A DNA stretch of 64,000 bases from Whitmania pigra (taxonomy: Eukaryota > Annelida > Clitellata > Hirudinida > Haemopidae): assembly GCA_021613335.1 (NCBI GenBank), contig JAJTWR010000350.1:785001-849000 (forward strand), given 5' to 3'. Below, piece by piece: positions 23,875-36,257 of this stretch; the first letter of the stretch is position 1; every line of letters begins with the position of its first letter. A program made the position numbers and the translations under genes. Below the pieces are notes generated by a model that worked only from the letters and a program-made list of their open reading frames with translations, did not search any database and had not been told where the DNA came from.

Positions 23875-24427
23875 GGTAAAACCGTTCGAGACGGACGCAC
23901 ACATTTTAATGAGATGCTAAGAAAAAATAAAGCTCCACCCCTAAACAAATTAAACTCCGCCTAAAATGAGTAAAAGTGAATCTTTTATCCGCAATATATA
24001 TTAAGTCATTTACATAGAAGTCTCTAATAAAGTTTTATTATAATTTTGGAAATACTTGACGTCTGACATTAGCAATCGAGTGTTTAAAGTTTACGCTTTG
24101 CCTAACCCTAACCCTACCCTAACCCCTAACCCTACCATATCCCCTAATCCTAACCCTACCATATCCCCTAATCCTAACCCTACCCTAACCCCTAACCCTA
24201 CCCTATCCCTAATCCTAACCATAACCCTACCCTAACACTTGAGCGGATCTAATCGGAGCCTAAATATGCGGACCGTTTTCCCTAAAAAGAGATATACCTA
24301 AAAATATTACGGATCAAAGATTTACTTTTACTCATTTTAGGCGGAGCTTAATTTGTTTTGGGTGGAGCTTCATTAAAGTAGAGCATCTCATTAAAATGTG
24401 TGCGTCCGTCTCGAACGGTTTTACCGT
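23875..24427. mobile_element. Palindromic nested element with telomere-like core
   Basis: The left arm 23875-23975 (ggtaaaaccgttcgagacgg, acgcacacattttaatgaga) is complementary to the right arm 24325-24427, including actcattttaggcggag. The centre holds the CCCTAA-like array at 24096-24236. It interrupts only the 3' untranslated part of the hAT element. No clear target duplication. Confidence 0.8.
24096..24236. repeat. Telomere-like (CCCTAA)n interstitial array
   Basis: About 140 nt of ccctaaccctacc, cccctaaccctac and catatcccctaatcc variants. It lies inside the palindromic element, with hAT sequence on both sides, so it is internal sequence of a mobile element, not a chromosome end. Confidence 0.9.
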
Positions 24428-25288
24428 TTACAAGTGATCAGCTTGACTGTATCCGAAACTTGACTGCAACCGACTTGACTATATCCGGAATTGAATATTT
24501 TGACAAGGGGCCCGCAATGATGTCCTGCCCTGGGGCCCTTGACGGCTCTCGGCGCCCCTGAATGCAAGTAATATATTTTAAGATTTGAAACGAGATTGAA
24601 GATTCTATCTCTGCAAGAACATCACAAAGTTGCCAGAGTTAAGTGGGCCAAAACAATATTATCAAACAAAGAAGGTTGGACCGATCTAGATGGACCTGAT
24701 GGTTATCAGTTTTATTGGCATGACCTCAGAAAAGAGGAGTCATTTTTTTTAGCAGAAATCATGGAGCTGGAATAGCCATGATTTGGGCAGGGATTTCGCT
24801 TGATGGAGTCATTGATCTAGCTTTTCTACAAGGAAAACAAAAGTCGGCCAATTATATTAAAGTGTTGTAAAATAATCTCCTGCCTTTTTCTGAGAGGGCA
24901 TATGACACCAATTTTGTATTCCAACAAGATAATGCCCCAATCCATACATCCGAACTGACAAAGAGCCTTTTCCAAAAGAGAAATATGAGGGTTTTGAACT
25001 CACTCTCCTGACCTTAATCCTATTGAAAATGCTTGGGGTAAGTTGTCCAGACTTGTTTACAAAATTGTGAAAATAAGAATTCAGATATAAATAACAATAA
25101 ATCATCCAATGATTCTTCAAATCAGATGAGGCGTGCCTCGGAAAGAATCTGGTGAGCATTATAAAGACTATCTTCGCTGGAACCCACAACATAGACTTGT
25201 ATGTCCTTTGTATCTTAGTGACAAAACAAATTTAAAATAATTTAAGACAATAACTGTACAAATAAATATAAAATATAAAATAAACTAC

Positions 25289-28200
25289 TTTTCCAAGCAG
25301 AATAAGAATTGTCCAATTTGGCATTGAGAACCTGCTGATAAGCCTAACAAACAAGATCACAAACAAATTATCTCTCTAGAACTTGAATCAATAAAATTAA
25401 AATCAAACCTAGTAAAAATAACAACCTGGAAGACTATTTCTGAATTGTAAATTGCTATTATTACATTCTTCAGACTGTGTTGGTTTGACCATGCATAATT
25501 TTCAATGGAACCAAGGATACATTCAGCAGATAATTGAGGAGGCATCTTCAAAACACCACAAGCCAAAGGTGGAAAGGCAATGGAAGTTAGATTTTGTATG
25601 TTGGCCATATCCAGACATGTGGAAACCAGTTTTATCACAGTCTAGACATTTAGGATAATTTTTACTAAAATTTAATTATTTGAGTGGAGTTTACATGTTA
25701 TGTATTTGTATATTACATGTTGTGTATATATAATATAATTATAAAATTTGTATAATTATATTGTATTACACATCAACACATGACCTTCTGAAATGCAGGT
25801 CGAGACAGCAGTTTTTTCAATAAAGTAGTTCTAGTTCGAGTTGTGCATTAGGTAGTTGGTAGTTAGTATTTGTCTGGTTAGCTACTGCGGGTCATAACAT
25901 TACATATGCACAAATCTTTTACCTCTTGGCTTTCTTTTGGATTAGCTTCATCATATTCTTTGCCAAGGCAGTGGAAGACCTTAGAACAAGGAAGGTTGTA
26001 ACCCCAAGTTTCAACAACTTGACTAACATTCAGTGGACCTTTGGAAGTACATTCATTTTGAAGCTCGGGACCAGCCTTCTGCAAAATTGATTTTGATACT
26101 GAACCTTCATCAAGTTTCAAATTCTTTCCTGTTGAATTGATTATGGCTTCTACCTGGAAGAACACATATTAATAATACTCATTTATCATTAGTTGTATCA
26201 AATTATTTGCAATAAACCAATGCATCTCAAACAAAACTAGAGTTAAATTAAAAAATCACATCAATTAAAACCAAAATTAATTCACACAATCTTAACACAT
26301 TCAACATTCCACTCATGTCATGTCTAACTGATAAAGCCAGACTTCTTTTCAGTATTATAAATTCCGTTCAGTTATTTGGAAATAATATTGTTTCTTAAAT
26401 CACAAAACAATTGTGGTTCATATTAGTTTAAACAATATTTGAATGTTGATTGGTTAATATGTTAATAATAACAAATAGAAGTTAACTTATATTGCATTTA
26501 ATAATTAAACAAGTGTACTTTTTGGTCTTCTATCCTACCATTGATCAAAGTGACTGTAACACCATTAATGTTTGCCACATCAGAAATTTCAACTAAAATA
26601 ATAATAGATTTACTCAATGATTCAAATGAAAAAAATAACTGAACATAATTAATCTATTGATTTTCAGGCATGATTTACCAGAGTTGTCAACATCCAGCAG
26701 GACATTCCACTTCTTTTCAATTCCCTTGCACACAACGTCTGCATATTCAGACAGTTTTGACATCTTTAATGTTATCTTTATACTCAGAATTCCTTTGATA
26801 ATTAACTTCAGCTTTTCTGTTAAATCATTAAAGCCACTTTTGTTTCCAAAACCCAGCACAACATATTCATGTCCACATGATGTGTTTCTTTTGAAAATGC
26901 TTGTGCAATCACTGACATCAGCCAGTCCATCGATTTCTTGTTTTAGAAAAGTTTCAATGTAATTAAATTTGTGAACATCATTCACCTTGACAAATTGTTT
27001 ATGAAAATTGTCATGCAAATATTTGCTAGCTTTCTTAAGATCACTAGTTTCAGTGGCGTGAACGACAATTTGACCTTTACTGTTTTCAAATGCCAAAACA
27101 TCATTTTGAAATTTTTCTTCCAAAAATGAGATTATTTTATTGCTCATGATAAACTTTTTAGCATCATCAGTCATTTCAGACAGTAAATCAATTTCTTCAT
27201 TTATTAGGCTTCTAAGAAATGTCAAAATATGTAGCTACAAAAAGTCAAAGTAAATAATTAAGATCCATGTATGGAATCAGTCATAAAGTTTTTAAATATA
27301 ATATGACATATACTTCCTTAATGGTTTAATGTTTACCTTAAGATATGACATGCAAAAGATTAGAAATAGTCAAACCATCATTAAAATTGCATTAACTTAT
27401 GTAGGAACATCATTTCATTGCATAATAATTAGTAGAGAATTAAGACAGTTACTGAAAACTTCACCTTTGCATCATTTATGGATTGAACTTGGCCATACAA
27501 TACAGGGTATTTGTCAGGTGATTTATGTTTAACAACCAATTCAGAATTGCCAAGACTTTTAATAAACCCCATCTTGAAAAGGATTACATTTTCACAAAAA
27601 TTCAGCTTTACAGATTCCTTTTTTATCAGCAAATGTGGACACTTTAAAAAGCAGCAATTTACAGTAAGAGATCCTAGAATTAGAATTTTAGAACATTACT
27701 TAACAAATATGGTCATACTAATTCCAATAAATTAAATATTAATAATAATAATAATAATAATAATAATGCGCCTTAAGCATAGCATCAGAGGTGCCTTGGT
27801 TCCTGTAGGAACATAGACTGTGACCAGATTATGGGAGGCAGGTTGTTCCAGATGGCAGGCAAGGCATAGGAAAAGCCTCGGTTGACGATGGATGATATAT
27901 GGACTGGTTGGCGAAAATGAATTATAGAAAATGAGCGAATGTGATCGGGGATTTGGATGTGGTAAATGAGATGATAGAGATAGAGGGGATTGGATGTGGA
28001 TAAGGTGCGATAGCTGAGTAAAGATATTTTGTAAATGATGCGGTAATATATGGGGTAATAATATACGGTAATGTGTGTAGCTGGTAGAGTTGTGTCAGGG
28101 CCTCAGTGTTAAGATTAAGGTCAAGGTCAAGTTAGCTAAACTTGTTTTGGATGCACTGAAAGGAGAGAATAAGGGAGGCAGAAGTGCCATACAGAAGATA

Positions 28201-29973
28201 GTTGCAGTAGTCGAGGCAGGAGAGGGCCAGTCTGCGTGCAAGAGCAGCAGTCATGTCAACCAAGAGGAATGGACAGATATGTCGGATTGCCCAGATGAGA
28301 TTGTTGCAGGATTTTGTTATGGTGGAGGCGTGTTGCTTGAAGCTGAGGTGGTATTAAATTATGCTCACTATTTCATAAATAACCAATACTAAACATCAAG
28401 TTTTGTTCTTCACCTGTACTGTTGGATTGAGAATCTTCGGCACGGAAATCAAATTTCTCTGAATATCAAGATATAATGTATTTTTTGACAACATCTTTAG
28501 CATTAAAATATATCACAATGTTTAATATAGAGAATTCTAAATGCTCTAGCTACCAATTAAAATCATGTTTAATAGTTGAAATGTCCCCTTCCACTGATGT
28601 CTTCATCAGTTTGACACTTGCTGCTAATAAAATATCCGTAATCAAGATGCCAAATCAATCTTATTTTATAACAGTGACTCTCAACAGTCTTCTGAATTTA
28701 AGGGTAGCATAAACAATTCATGAATTCATTATCCTATGTCACCTTTTTGCTCAGCATGAAGAATAATGGTCTTCTCCTGAGAGCGTATTCTGCTTATTGA
28801 AGACATCATTCACAGAAACTAGTGCTTATTATTGTTTCTGACACCTGCATGACCCTTAACACATGTAGCAACTTTTACTTTTGGATATTCGACATGGATG
28901 ACCATCTATATTTATGAGAGTCACTCAGGATGTAGAATATCACCCTTAATTATTTTGTTTTTGCATCATTTGTATCAACAGTTTTAAAGAGTTTCATAAA
29001 CATGTTTTAACCAGATGACTTAACATGATGATAATTTAACATGATTTTCTGAGGTCTATGAGTCAAATGGTAGAGATATAGGAGACTATCATTGTATCAT
29101 TAACATTATATCTCCAATGTTATATCATTAATCATTATATCATCAATATTATATCATTATCTGGGTCCAATGACAGAGGTCTAGGAGACTATCCTGACAT
29201 GTCATTGGAAATGTAGACCTCTGCTTGGTTCAACAGTTTAAACTTCTGCCTATCGCAATGAATTTTAACCTATCACCTATTTAAATAATAGACATCCATG
29301 TTATGTTACATTAAACTACAACAACTGGCAATGGATTATAACGTGACTGTTGCTAACTTCAGTTACCATAACTCATTATTCAGTTGTACTAAAATGTTTG
29401 ACCTTATAGACCTTATCAAACCACAATGAACATAAGTTCCACTAGGTTCAATGATATATCTCCTACATTAATTAACTTTCAAAATTGGCTTAAAGTTTGT
29501 CTGTCATCAGATGCAGAAATTCAAATTACATCTCAAAACTTATCTTCTCCCTCTGCAAACTCATTTGGTAGCCTCAACATTTTTTTACTTCAATAAGTTT
29601 TTGGTATCTTGTCACTCCACTTCAATTTTAATTTTCTTGTTTTGTGGTTGCTCTCACTTTGTCCAGCCCAATTTTGTTATTTGAGTTTGTATCAGTCTAG
29701 ACATCCTCATAAGTGTGTGATGGCAATTAAAACATACAAATAAAGAAATATAAAAAAAGCATCCCAGAAATTAATTTTTATCAAACCTTGCAAAAAGCAA
29801 ATTTTATATGAGATTTTTCAGTAAGTTATCCATCACTCATTTTTGTTAGTAGTTAAAATTCAAGCTGGATTTAGACTGCATTCGTGGCTAATTTTAAAAA
29901 TAATATCTGACAAAATAAAATCAATTCTCCCAATGTGATTTACCTGAAACTTCTGATTCTGTTTTGGGTGATT
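25289..29973 (-). CDS. KH-like/macrodomain protein, copy 3 (last exon not found)
   Basis: Exons in transcript order: 29973-29944, 28458-28414, 27673-27465, 27234-26679, 26592-26519, 26153-25923, 25641-25426, 25343-25289; phases close between all. Short acidic exons (ESPKTESEVS; EKFDFRAEDSQSNST) precede the conserved exon with KHKSPDKYPVLYG, a 556-nt double KH-like exon ending IEKKWNVLLDVDNS, and a 231-nt macrodomain N-half (VEAIINSTGKNLKLDEGSVS; GYNLPCSKVFHCLG), the same length as in copies 1 and 2. The C-half has TSIAFPPLACGVLKMPP. The penultimate-type exon reads AYQQVLNAKLDNSYSAWK. The usual ~92-nt terminal exon is not seen before the Tc1/hAT block. A first exon was not identified; an ATG near 30889 followed by GTGTGA is a weak candidate. 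May continue into the copy at 12435-15459. Confidence 0.75.
27737..28375 (-). mobile_element. LINE 3' fragment with (ATT)n tail, inserted in an intron
   Basis: The minus strand reads LARRLALSCLDYCNYLLYGT then ALPAIWNNLPP, the reverse-transcriptase thumb/C-terminal signature of CR1/L2-type LINEs, and ends in (AAT)n at 27737-27768 as seen on the plus strand. It is broken by stops and sits in the intron between the exons 28414-28458 and 27465-27673 of macrodomain copy 3. Confidence 0.8.
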
Positions 29974-31352
29974 CTGTTGACCCACCATGAAAAAATGTTA
30001 TTATAATAAGTACTGAACAAAATTTATAAGCAAATAATAGCTAATGACCTGTCATAATAGAGAAAAATAATAGATTCTGTTTCTCCTCCAAAAAAGTCAA
30101 CTAATAAAAACTTGTTTAGTCAAATTTTGATCTGTTGCCATTAAAAAAAGTAATTTATTTTAAAAGTAATGGTTCTTATTAGTCAAGTCAAAAATGAGTA
30201 GAACATTCTTCTCCAAAATGTATTTCTAGTCCAAATCATTCCCCCAACTTTGAAGCCATTGATCAAACCTCACGTTTACTCTGTCGAGTACACTGGAAAC
30301 CCCAGCATTAAAGACTTTCATATTTGAAAATATCTTTTCTCAAAAATTTTTGAGCCCGTGTTCGTAAATTTAAAAAAATATATTTTTAAAATCTCAAAAT
30401 CGAGATTTAAAAAAAAAACAACAAGCGAATTAAGTCGCAAATGTTGGTCCCCGTCGGATCTGAATTAACTGAACTTCTGAGCCCTCAATTCTGATGGAAG
30501 TGTCTTGATTCTTAACAAATCTAGCCCCGACGGGCGTCTACAACCCCAAAAAGAAATCTGACTCAGAAAAACAACAACCACCAGTGCCGAGTAACACTAA
30601 CAAATAATTCTTATTTATTTCGAGGTATTCCACAGAGCAGAAAATATTTCTGCTTTTGTATAACAGCTGAGCCACTACTGTTATTCTCTTATACTCTTAT
30701 TCGCCGCCAAAGAAATCTGTGGAATTACTCCAACTGTCATAAAATTATTTAGACTTATACTGCATACTGTTAAAAAAAGACGAAACTAAATCTCAAACAT
30801 CAAATAGATTTTTAACGATTGATTGAATCACTCACACGAACCAATTGCTTGTGAAATAATAGGAAAAGATAATTCGTAATATCAGCCATCACAATTGGCA
30901 GGCGTTGCAATAATTAATAACGGTAGAACCTTGGAAAACATGTTATTAAAAATCTATTAATAAAAAACCAAAAACGTCAACACATAAGCGCACATCTGAT
31001 GATCCTTAAATTTTGTCATACGGGAAATATTTGTGATGATGGATATTTGCAGAAATGTCACGCAGGACTTTTGAGAAGCAATAAATGACGCCAGTTCTAT
31101 AGTTTTCTGAAATAAATTAGCAAGTAACAAGAGAGCTTCTCAAATTGATAAAATAGAAAAGGCCCTCTTGGAGTTAAGAACAAAGAGATCAAAATTAAGT
31201 CGAAGATGATTCAATTTATAGATAGATCAACAAATAGTTTATTAATTATTCAGCTTAAATAATCTAGCCTAAAATTTAACAGGCTTTTGTAAAAGAGAAT
31301 TAACTCAAACATGGTTTAATAATGCATTACATTAATATCTTTAGATTTTTCA
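28459..31352. other. Intron and spacer upstream of copy 3
   Basis: Apart from the 30-nt acidic exon at 29944-29973, no exon is certain. The 30420-31020 part has more CpG than its surroundings and could hold the promoter and first exon of copy 3. A small imperfect inverted repeat occurs at about 29166-29225 (ccaatgacagaggtct against tgtcattgg and agacctct). Confidence 0.35.
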
Positions 31353-34300
31353 TCATTTGAGTATTGCAGCCGACAGACCCGCACAAGCCCTCTGAAGGTT
31401 CTCTTTGTCAGAAGCAATAATACAAACTTTTACTCCTTCAGCATCTTGAGGGATAAAAATACTCATGTAATTGAAAATTTAACAAATATGCAATTCATCT
31501 TGTTACTACATTTCCACGAGGAACATGCTTTGCTCAAATTTGCCTTCAAAATCTGTTGAAATCCCTGAACAAAATTTAATATATTTTAAATACATTTAAA
31601 ATCAGATTTCATGAAATTAATTCTGTTATCAACCAAAACTTTTTCCAGACCTGAAATACTAAATTATTCTGATCACAAATTACAATTCTTATATTCTTCA
31701 AAGTATGTTGAGCTTCCCAATCAAAACTTTCAATTGCTCCAAGAATACACTCAGCTGATACTTTAACAGGCATTTCCAAGTAGCCACAATTAATGGGTGG
31801 GAAAGCAATAGAGGTTGCACCATTGCTGTTGGCCATTTCAAGGCATTTGTGGACAATTTTTTCCAGTATCTTGAAATGTGGATTATTAAGGTATTTTACT
31901 GATTATAATTAGTTTAAAAAAACAAAACAAAATTAAAATGTGTTAGATTTCATATGTTTGGCATATAATTTCACTTGAATTAAACAATTATTTATAATTA
32001 CTTCTTGACTTTCTTTTGGTTTAGATTTATTCCAACGTTTGGCAATGCAGTGTAAAACACATTTACTTGGCAGGTTGTAAGCCTTAGACTTAATAACCTG
32101 GCCTGAACTAAGGGAACCTTTTGATTGACATTCCTTTTGCAGATCCTCACCTGCTTTTAAAGAAATAGCTTTTGATAAAGGACCTGAACTGAGATTCAGA
32201 TCTTTCCCTGCAGAATTTACGATGATATCAACCTTGAAAAGGAATTAAAATTGACTTAACAATTTTTTCACATTCATTTTTATATTTGAAACTGCATGTT
32301 TCTGAATTGTGATAACAAACAATGATGGGTTTATATAAAGCATTGCACAATTTGCAAAAAAGTTAGAAAAGTTTTAGTATATATCAAAAATGTCGTACAT
32401 TTTGATCTTCAATTCTTCCATCAATAAGTGTGACCATGATGCCTTTGATGCTTGCGCTAGTAATATTTCCTTCAAAAATAATTATATAAAATGTTTTAAA
32501 CAATTTAATTATCATAACTAGTCTTCAATTTATAATATATAATGTTATTTCTTTCAAAGTATTTTATCTCTAATAGTAAATAATCACAAATTCAAGAAGC
32601 AAAGTTAGAAACCTGGGGTCAATCCATAATTGAGAACTCTCACCACAGCATTCCATTTCTGTTCAATACCAGCCATAATCAACTCTAAGTTTTCAGAGAT
32701 ATTTGGAACATTGAGGGTAATTTCTGTTGATTCAATGCAATTGATGATTCTTGTTAATTCATTTCTAATTTCTTCAAAATTGCTTCTTTTTCCAAAACCC
32801 AATACATTGTATCCATTCCCATGTGAAGTACTTCTGGCCACAATTCTTATGCAATCATTAGCATTGCCTAATATATTAATGTTTTTTTTGAGATTAGATT
32901 CAATGTATTTAAATTTCTGGACATCATTTACAGGAACAAATTCTTGATAAAGGTTGTCTTTTAAATAATTTTTGAACTCTTCAATTTTTTCACTTTCAAT
33001 TGAATAAATGGTAATGAGATCCTCCTTTACTTCAAAGTCTAATGGATCTTTTTGAAATTTGTTCTCCAGGTGAGAAATTATCATGATGTGCATGAGAGAT
33101 GTTTCAACATCATCAGTCATTTCATCCAAAAATTTAATTTCTTGTTGTACTATTTTTCTAACAAACTTCATGATATCAAACTACAAAGTTTAAAAGAATC
33201 CAATGTTCTTATAAAGTTAAATTACAATTTCTAATGCATTAAAAATTGAGAACAAAGCATTATTAATACATTATAATAACGATATTGTAATTACCTCTGC
33301 CTCGTTTATGGAGGTTTGGGAACCTATTAATACTGGTGCTTTACCTGGCGACTTGTGCTTTGCCTCCAGATCAGAATTAGTAAGATTTTCAACAAACTTC
33401 ATCTTATAAAGGATTACTCTTTCAAAAGATTTCAGATAATCAAGTTTCTTTTTTTCTGAATTTGTTTTATAATGACCTTTATTAATCATTTTGTCTTTAC
33501 AATCAAAGGCAAGTAATTTTATTATTGTCTAGGATTTAATAAATAAGATAAAAACAATCTGCATCAACCTTGTTTGATCCTTACCAAAGGAATATTTGAT
33601 GTTTGTATTTCTGAAATAAGAACATGTTTTTTTTCCAAAATCTGCCAATAAATGCCAATGGAATATTCTCACCGACACTTTTATAATTAGTTGCATAACT
33701 TTCCTTTCCACAGCTTTTAGTAAAATATGTAAATGCTTCATCATGACTTTCATTGATATCACAATCATCAAGGACCGGTGTAGATGAAGCCAACTCATTT
33801 TCATTTTGGGTTGTTAAGAATTGCTCAATGGCTACGTATTCAGCTTCTGAATTGAGTGACATAATTAACAATGTTTAAAAATTATTACTGCATTGACATA
33901 TCCATCAATACGAACTCTAAAAGTTGTAATTGTTTGCTAAACAGATTTTGAGGAATGTAAATAAAAGAATTTAGTAAAATTTTGGTCACTTAAAAGCGTG
34001 TTATTAATTCAATAATATATAACAATTCAATAGAATAGAAAAAAATTTTGCTATAGTCCAACCACTTAAACATGGTAAATCAAATGACATGAAAAGATTG
34101 ATCTGCTAAAACCTACAAATCCTGTCTGCTGAGGGATTGATGTAATAAAACATCAAATTATTACTTTATGAAATAAATAATATGCAATAGTTCCAGTTGC
34201 TTTTATTTTACTGAATTTATCTACATATAACACCCCAAAATAAAAACCTCCAGATTTTGAAAAATGCCTTGAGACATACTGACCGGGATAGGTTGCATCC

Positions 34301-35384
34301 CTCTTGACTCAAGTTGTTTAGAAAACAAACCCTGGTTCATTTAGAAATGAAGAAAGGATATAAAGTAAAGATCTTCACAGTTTTAAGCACTTATATTTTA
34401 AATTTTAGAAGATTTAAAGGCCAGAATGAAGTAAGGGATAACAATATTGATGGAAAAGTCAAGTTGAAAATATCCAAATATTCACAAGTTGTCATTTAGT
34501 GTTTTAAAAAACAAAAAGAAATGAAAGGAGGAGGGTGGGATTATATTTCTACATGATACCAATTTGGAAAAGAATTACTTGAAATTGAAAGTGTTTAATG
34601 TGTCGTTTTCAAAAATTCAGATTTAACAACAGAATTCAAACTTTAATTGAAATACAATTGAAATAAAGGACTTCTGTAGAAGAAAAAACAGACCTGAGGT
34701 GTGAAGTTAAGTGAAATTTTCTATTAAGAGACAAATAAACAAAATACCTGATAATATTCCAATATAAAAAATTAATGATTATTTAGTAAATGATAATTCA
34801 CCAAATGACAAGCATAATTGATTTTTTTAGAAATAAATGCAAAGTAAAATTTAAATAATATTTTAATTGCTAATTTAAATGTTATTAACTACTGGAATTT
34901 AACAATTTTACCTTGAAAAACTTGCAACCATTTAACCGAAATGATGAAGTGTTTTGAATATGACCCCACAAAAATTTAAGCCATACTGATTAGACTAACA
35001 AAGATCATTCACATTCATCCAGTTTTAAAATTATTTCATAAATTTTAGTCGTAAAAGCAATAAACTGAATTTTTATCAACCTGTTAACCCAATGTTTTGA
35101 ATTGTATTGGTAGCAATATTGACAAAAATGGCATCATTCCATGCATTAGATATATTCTTCTCGTTATAGAGTAATTCGGCACCTTGTAACAATAATAACT
35201 TTAAAGATTTAATTAAAAATAAGTTTTAAGAAGCCATACGTTTAACATTTCCAGTCGTTACTAAATAGGTCTCCGGATTTATTTCAACATGAGCAAAATC
35301 ACCAAGAAATTTATCCAACCAGACCCAAAAATCAGCTTTATATTTTTTCTGAATACCCTTTACAATGATTGTTACGGTAGACAT
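31353..35384 (-). CDS. RRM-like/KH-like/macrodomain protein, copy 2 (complete model, 598 aa)
   Basis: Ten exons in transcript order: 35384-35240, 33846-33673, 33610-33569, 33494-33295, 33180-32613, 32469-32399, 32232-32002, 31869-31651, 31564-31510, 31444-31353; sum 1797 nt, 598 codons plus stop. Residues 1-48 are RRM-like (MSTVTIIVKGIQ; VWLDKFLGDF). Residues 49-120 are an acidic linker. Residues 188-376 hold two KH-like halves ending IEQKWNAVVRV. The macrodomain is at about 401-550: VDIIVNSAGKDLNLSSGPLS, AYNLPSKCVLHCIA, SIAFPPINCGYLEMP, AECILGAIESF. The tail has ILKANLSKACSSWK and VCIIASDKENLQRACAGL. The family relation is to PARP14-type proteins, whose macrodomains bind ADP-ribose and whose KH/RRM folds bind nucleic acid, but no ART domain follows. 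Exon lengths of the macrodomain part equal those of copy 1 (231, 219, 55, 92). Confidence 0.85.
33850..35239. other. First intron of macrodomain copy 2
   Basis: AT-rich intron of about 1.4 kb. A 61-codon plus-strand ORF near 34314-34499 matches nothing recognisable. No repeat assigned. Confidence 0.4.
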
Positions 35385-36190
35385 TGAAAAACAAGTTTTT
35401 CCCAGTTTAAAATTATAAAGTCGTGTTCGTGTTCGTACCCGTAGAGGCTTTCGGAAATTCCAGCATATAAAGGTTATCGCAGAAAAGTTCACAAAAATTA
35501 TTTTTCATAAAAGTTGTTACAATAAACATTTTTTAGCAAAAACAAATCAAGTGTAATAAATTAAATTAATATTGTTGTTAATGTAAGGTGAATGCAAAGT
35601 TAAAATAAAAAATGTTTAAGAAATTTAAACATTTATTTTTTATAAAACATAATGCGTTTTTTTAAAAAGTTATTTAAAAAATATAAATGGACCTCCAGTT
35701 CAGCCAGATGCGATCAGCTTAAGGCCATTGAGAGCCTTTCCACACTGCCCCTGTTCTAGCCCCTTTTTTGTAAAGGCGATTAAAAATCAACCGATAGAGA
35801 TAAAAAATGTGCGGATTGTTTTAAAAAATAGAAGAAGGATCAAATGCCAGAGACGAGTATAAAAAAAATTTAAAAAATCTTATTTAAAAAAAACTATTTT
35901 AAGCAGTATCGGATTTACCCAGGTGGGGGCCGTGATGAAGTCTGGTTGGTAGATACTCACAAGCAAGCTCACTCAAAAGTGAGTTTTTCTACTTGGGGCC
36001 GAGGCAGCACAGTCTGATCGTGCTTAAATCAGGCCTTGGTTAAGACATACAATTATGAATACCAGCTTCTATCTACAATTTTTAAATAAATCCTACACCG
36101 ACATTGCTTATCATGGTAAATCGTTATTTAATCATATGATATGATTCACATCCCAAAACGGCGCTAACATTACATAACAAAAACATGCGG
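35385..36190. other. Upstream region of macrodomain copy 2
   Basis: Presumed 5' flank and promoter region of the minus-strand gene starting at 35384. A slightly more GC-rich block at 35690-35780 and 35920-36020 has no recognised origin. Confidence 0.3.
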
Positions 36191-36194
36191 GATA

Positions 36195-36257
36195 GCGGTA
36201 ATGGCAACAGTCGTAATGTGTCGTTTTCGAAACCCAGCCTGCACTGCCACCTGTAGT
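36195..36257 (+). repeat. SINE fragment
   Basis: Reads ggtaatggcaacagtcgtaa, tgtgtcgttttcgaaaccca and gcctgcactgccacc in the plus orientation, the B-box half of the tRNA-derived SINE. It is directly followed by LINE coding sequence. Confidence 0.7.

Larger units (their letters stand above)
20073..24560 (+). mobile_element. hAT transposon, apparently intact, with 8-bp target duplication
   Basis: The ends are cagtgacgccgagagg at 20073 and the complement of caggggcgccgagagc at 24560, with further subterminal similarity (ggggcccgc). The flanks read aatgcaag on both sides (20065-20072, 24561-24568), a perfect 8-bp duplication. Total 4488 bp. It carries the 853-codon transposase at 20955-23516 and, in its 3' part, a nested palindromic element (23875-24427). 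Perfect duplication and an open ORF suggest a recent insertion. Confidence 0.92.
19620..25200 (+). mobile_element. Older Tc1 element split by an hAT insertion
   Basis: Two halves of one Tc1 transposase are separated by the hAT element at 20073-24560. The left half (about 19780-20072) reads GKIKAFSKAKYSRSRIAKEL then STQVISSYMNAPEEYG. The right half (24561-25060) reads TDLDGPDGYQFYWHDLRK, then QQDNAP and SPDLNPIENAWG. Stops and frameshifts show decay. Joining the flanks at the target duplication restores the continuity of this older copy, so the Tc1 insertion came first. Outer ends were not precisely located. Confidence 0.75.

Noticed and set aside
24096..24236. Possible chromosome end from CCCTAA repeats
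   Set aside because: The array is short, irregular and bounded by both arms of a palindromic element within an intact hAT; coding genes continue on both sides.
30840..30900. ATG-bearing exon as the first exon of macrodomain copy 3
   Set aside because: A GTGTGA donor in the right phase is present, but the 17-18 residues do not match the other first exons; kept only as a weak candidate.
34314..34499. 61-codon plus-strand ORF
   Set aside because: Lies in the first intron of copy 2, no domain and no repeat match.
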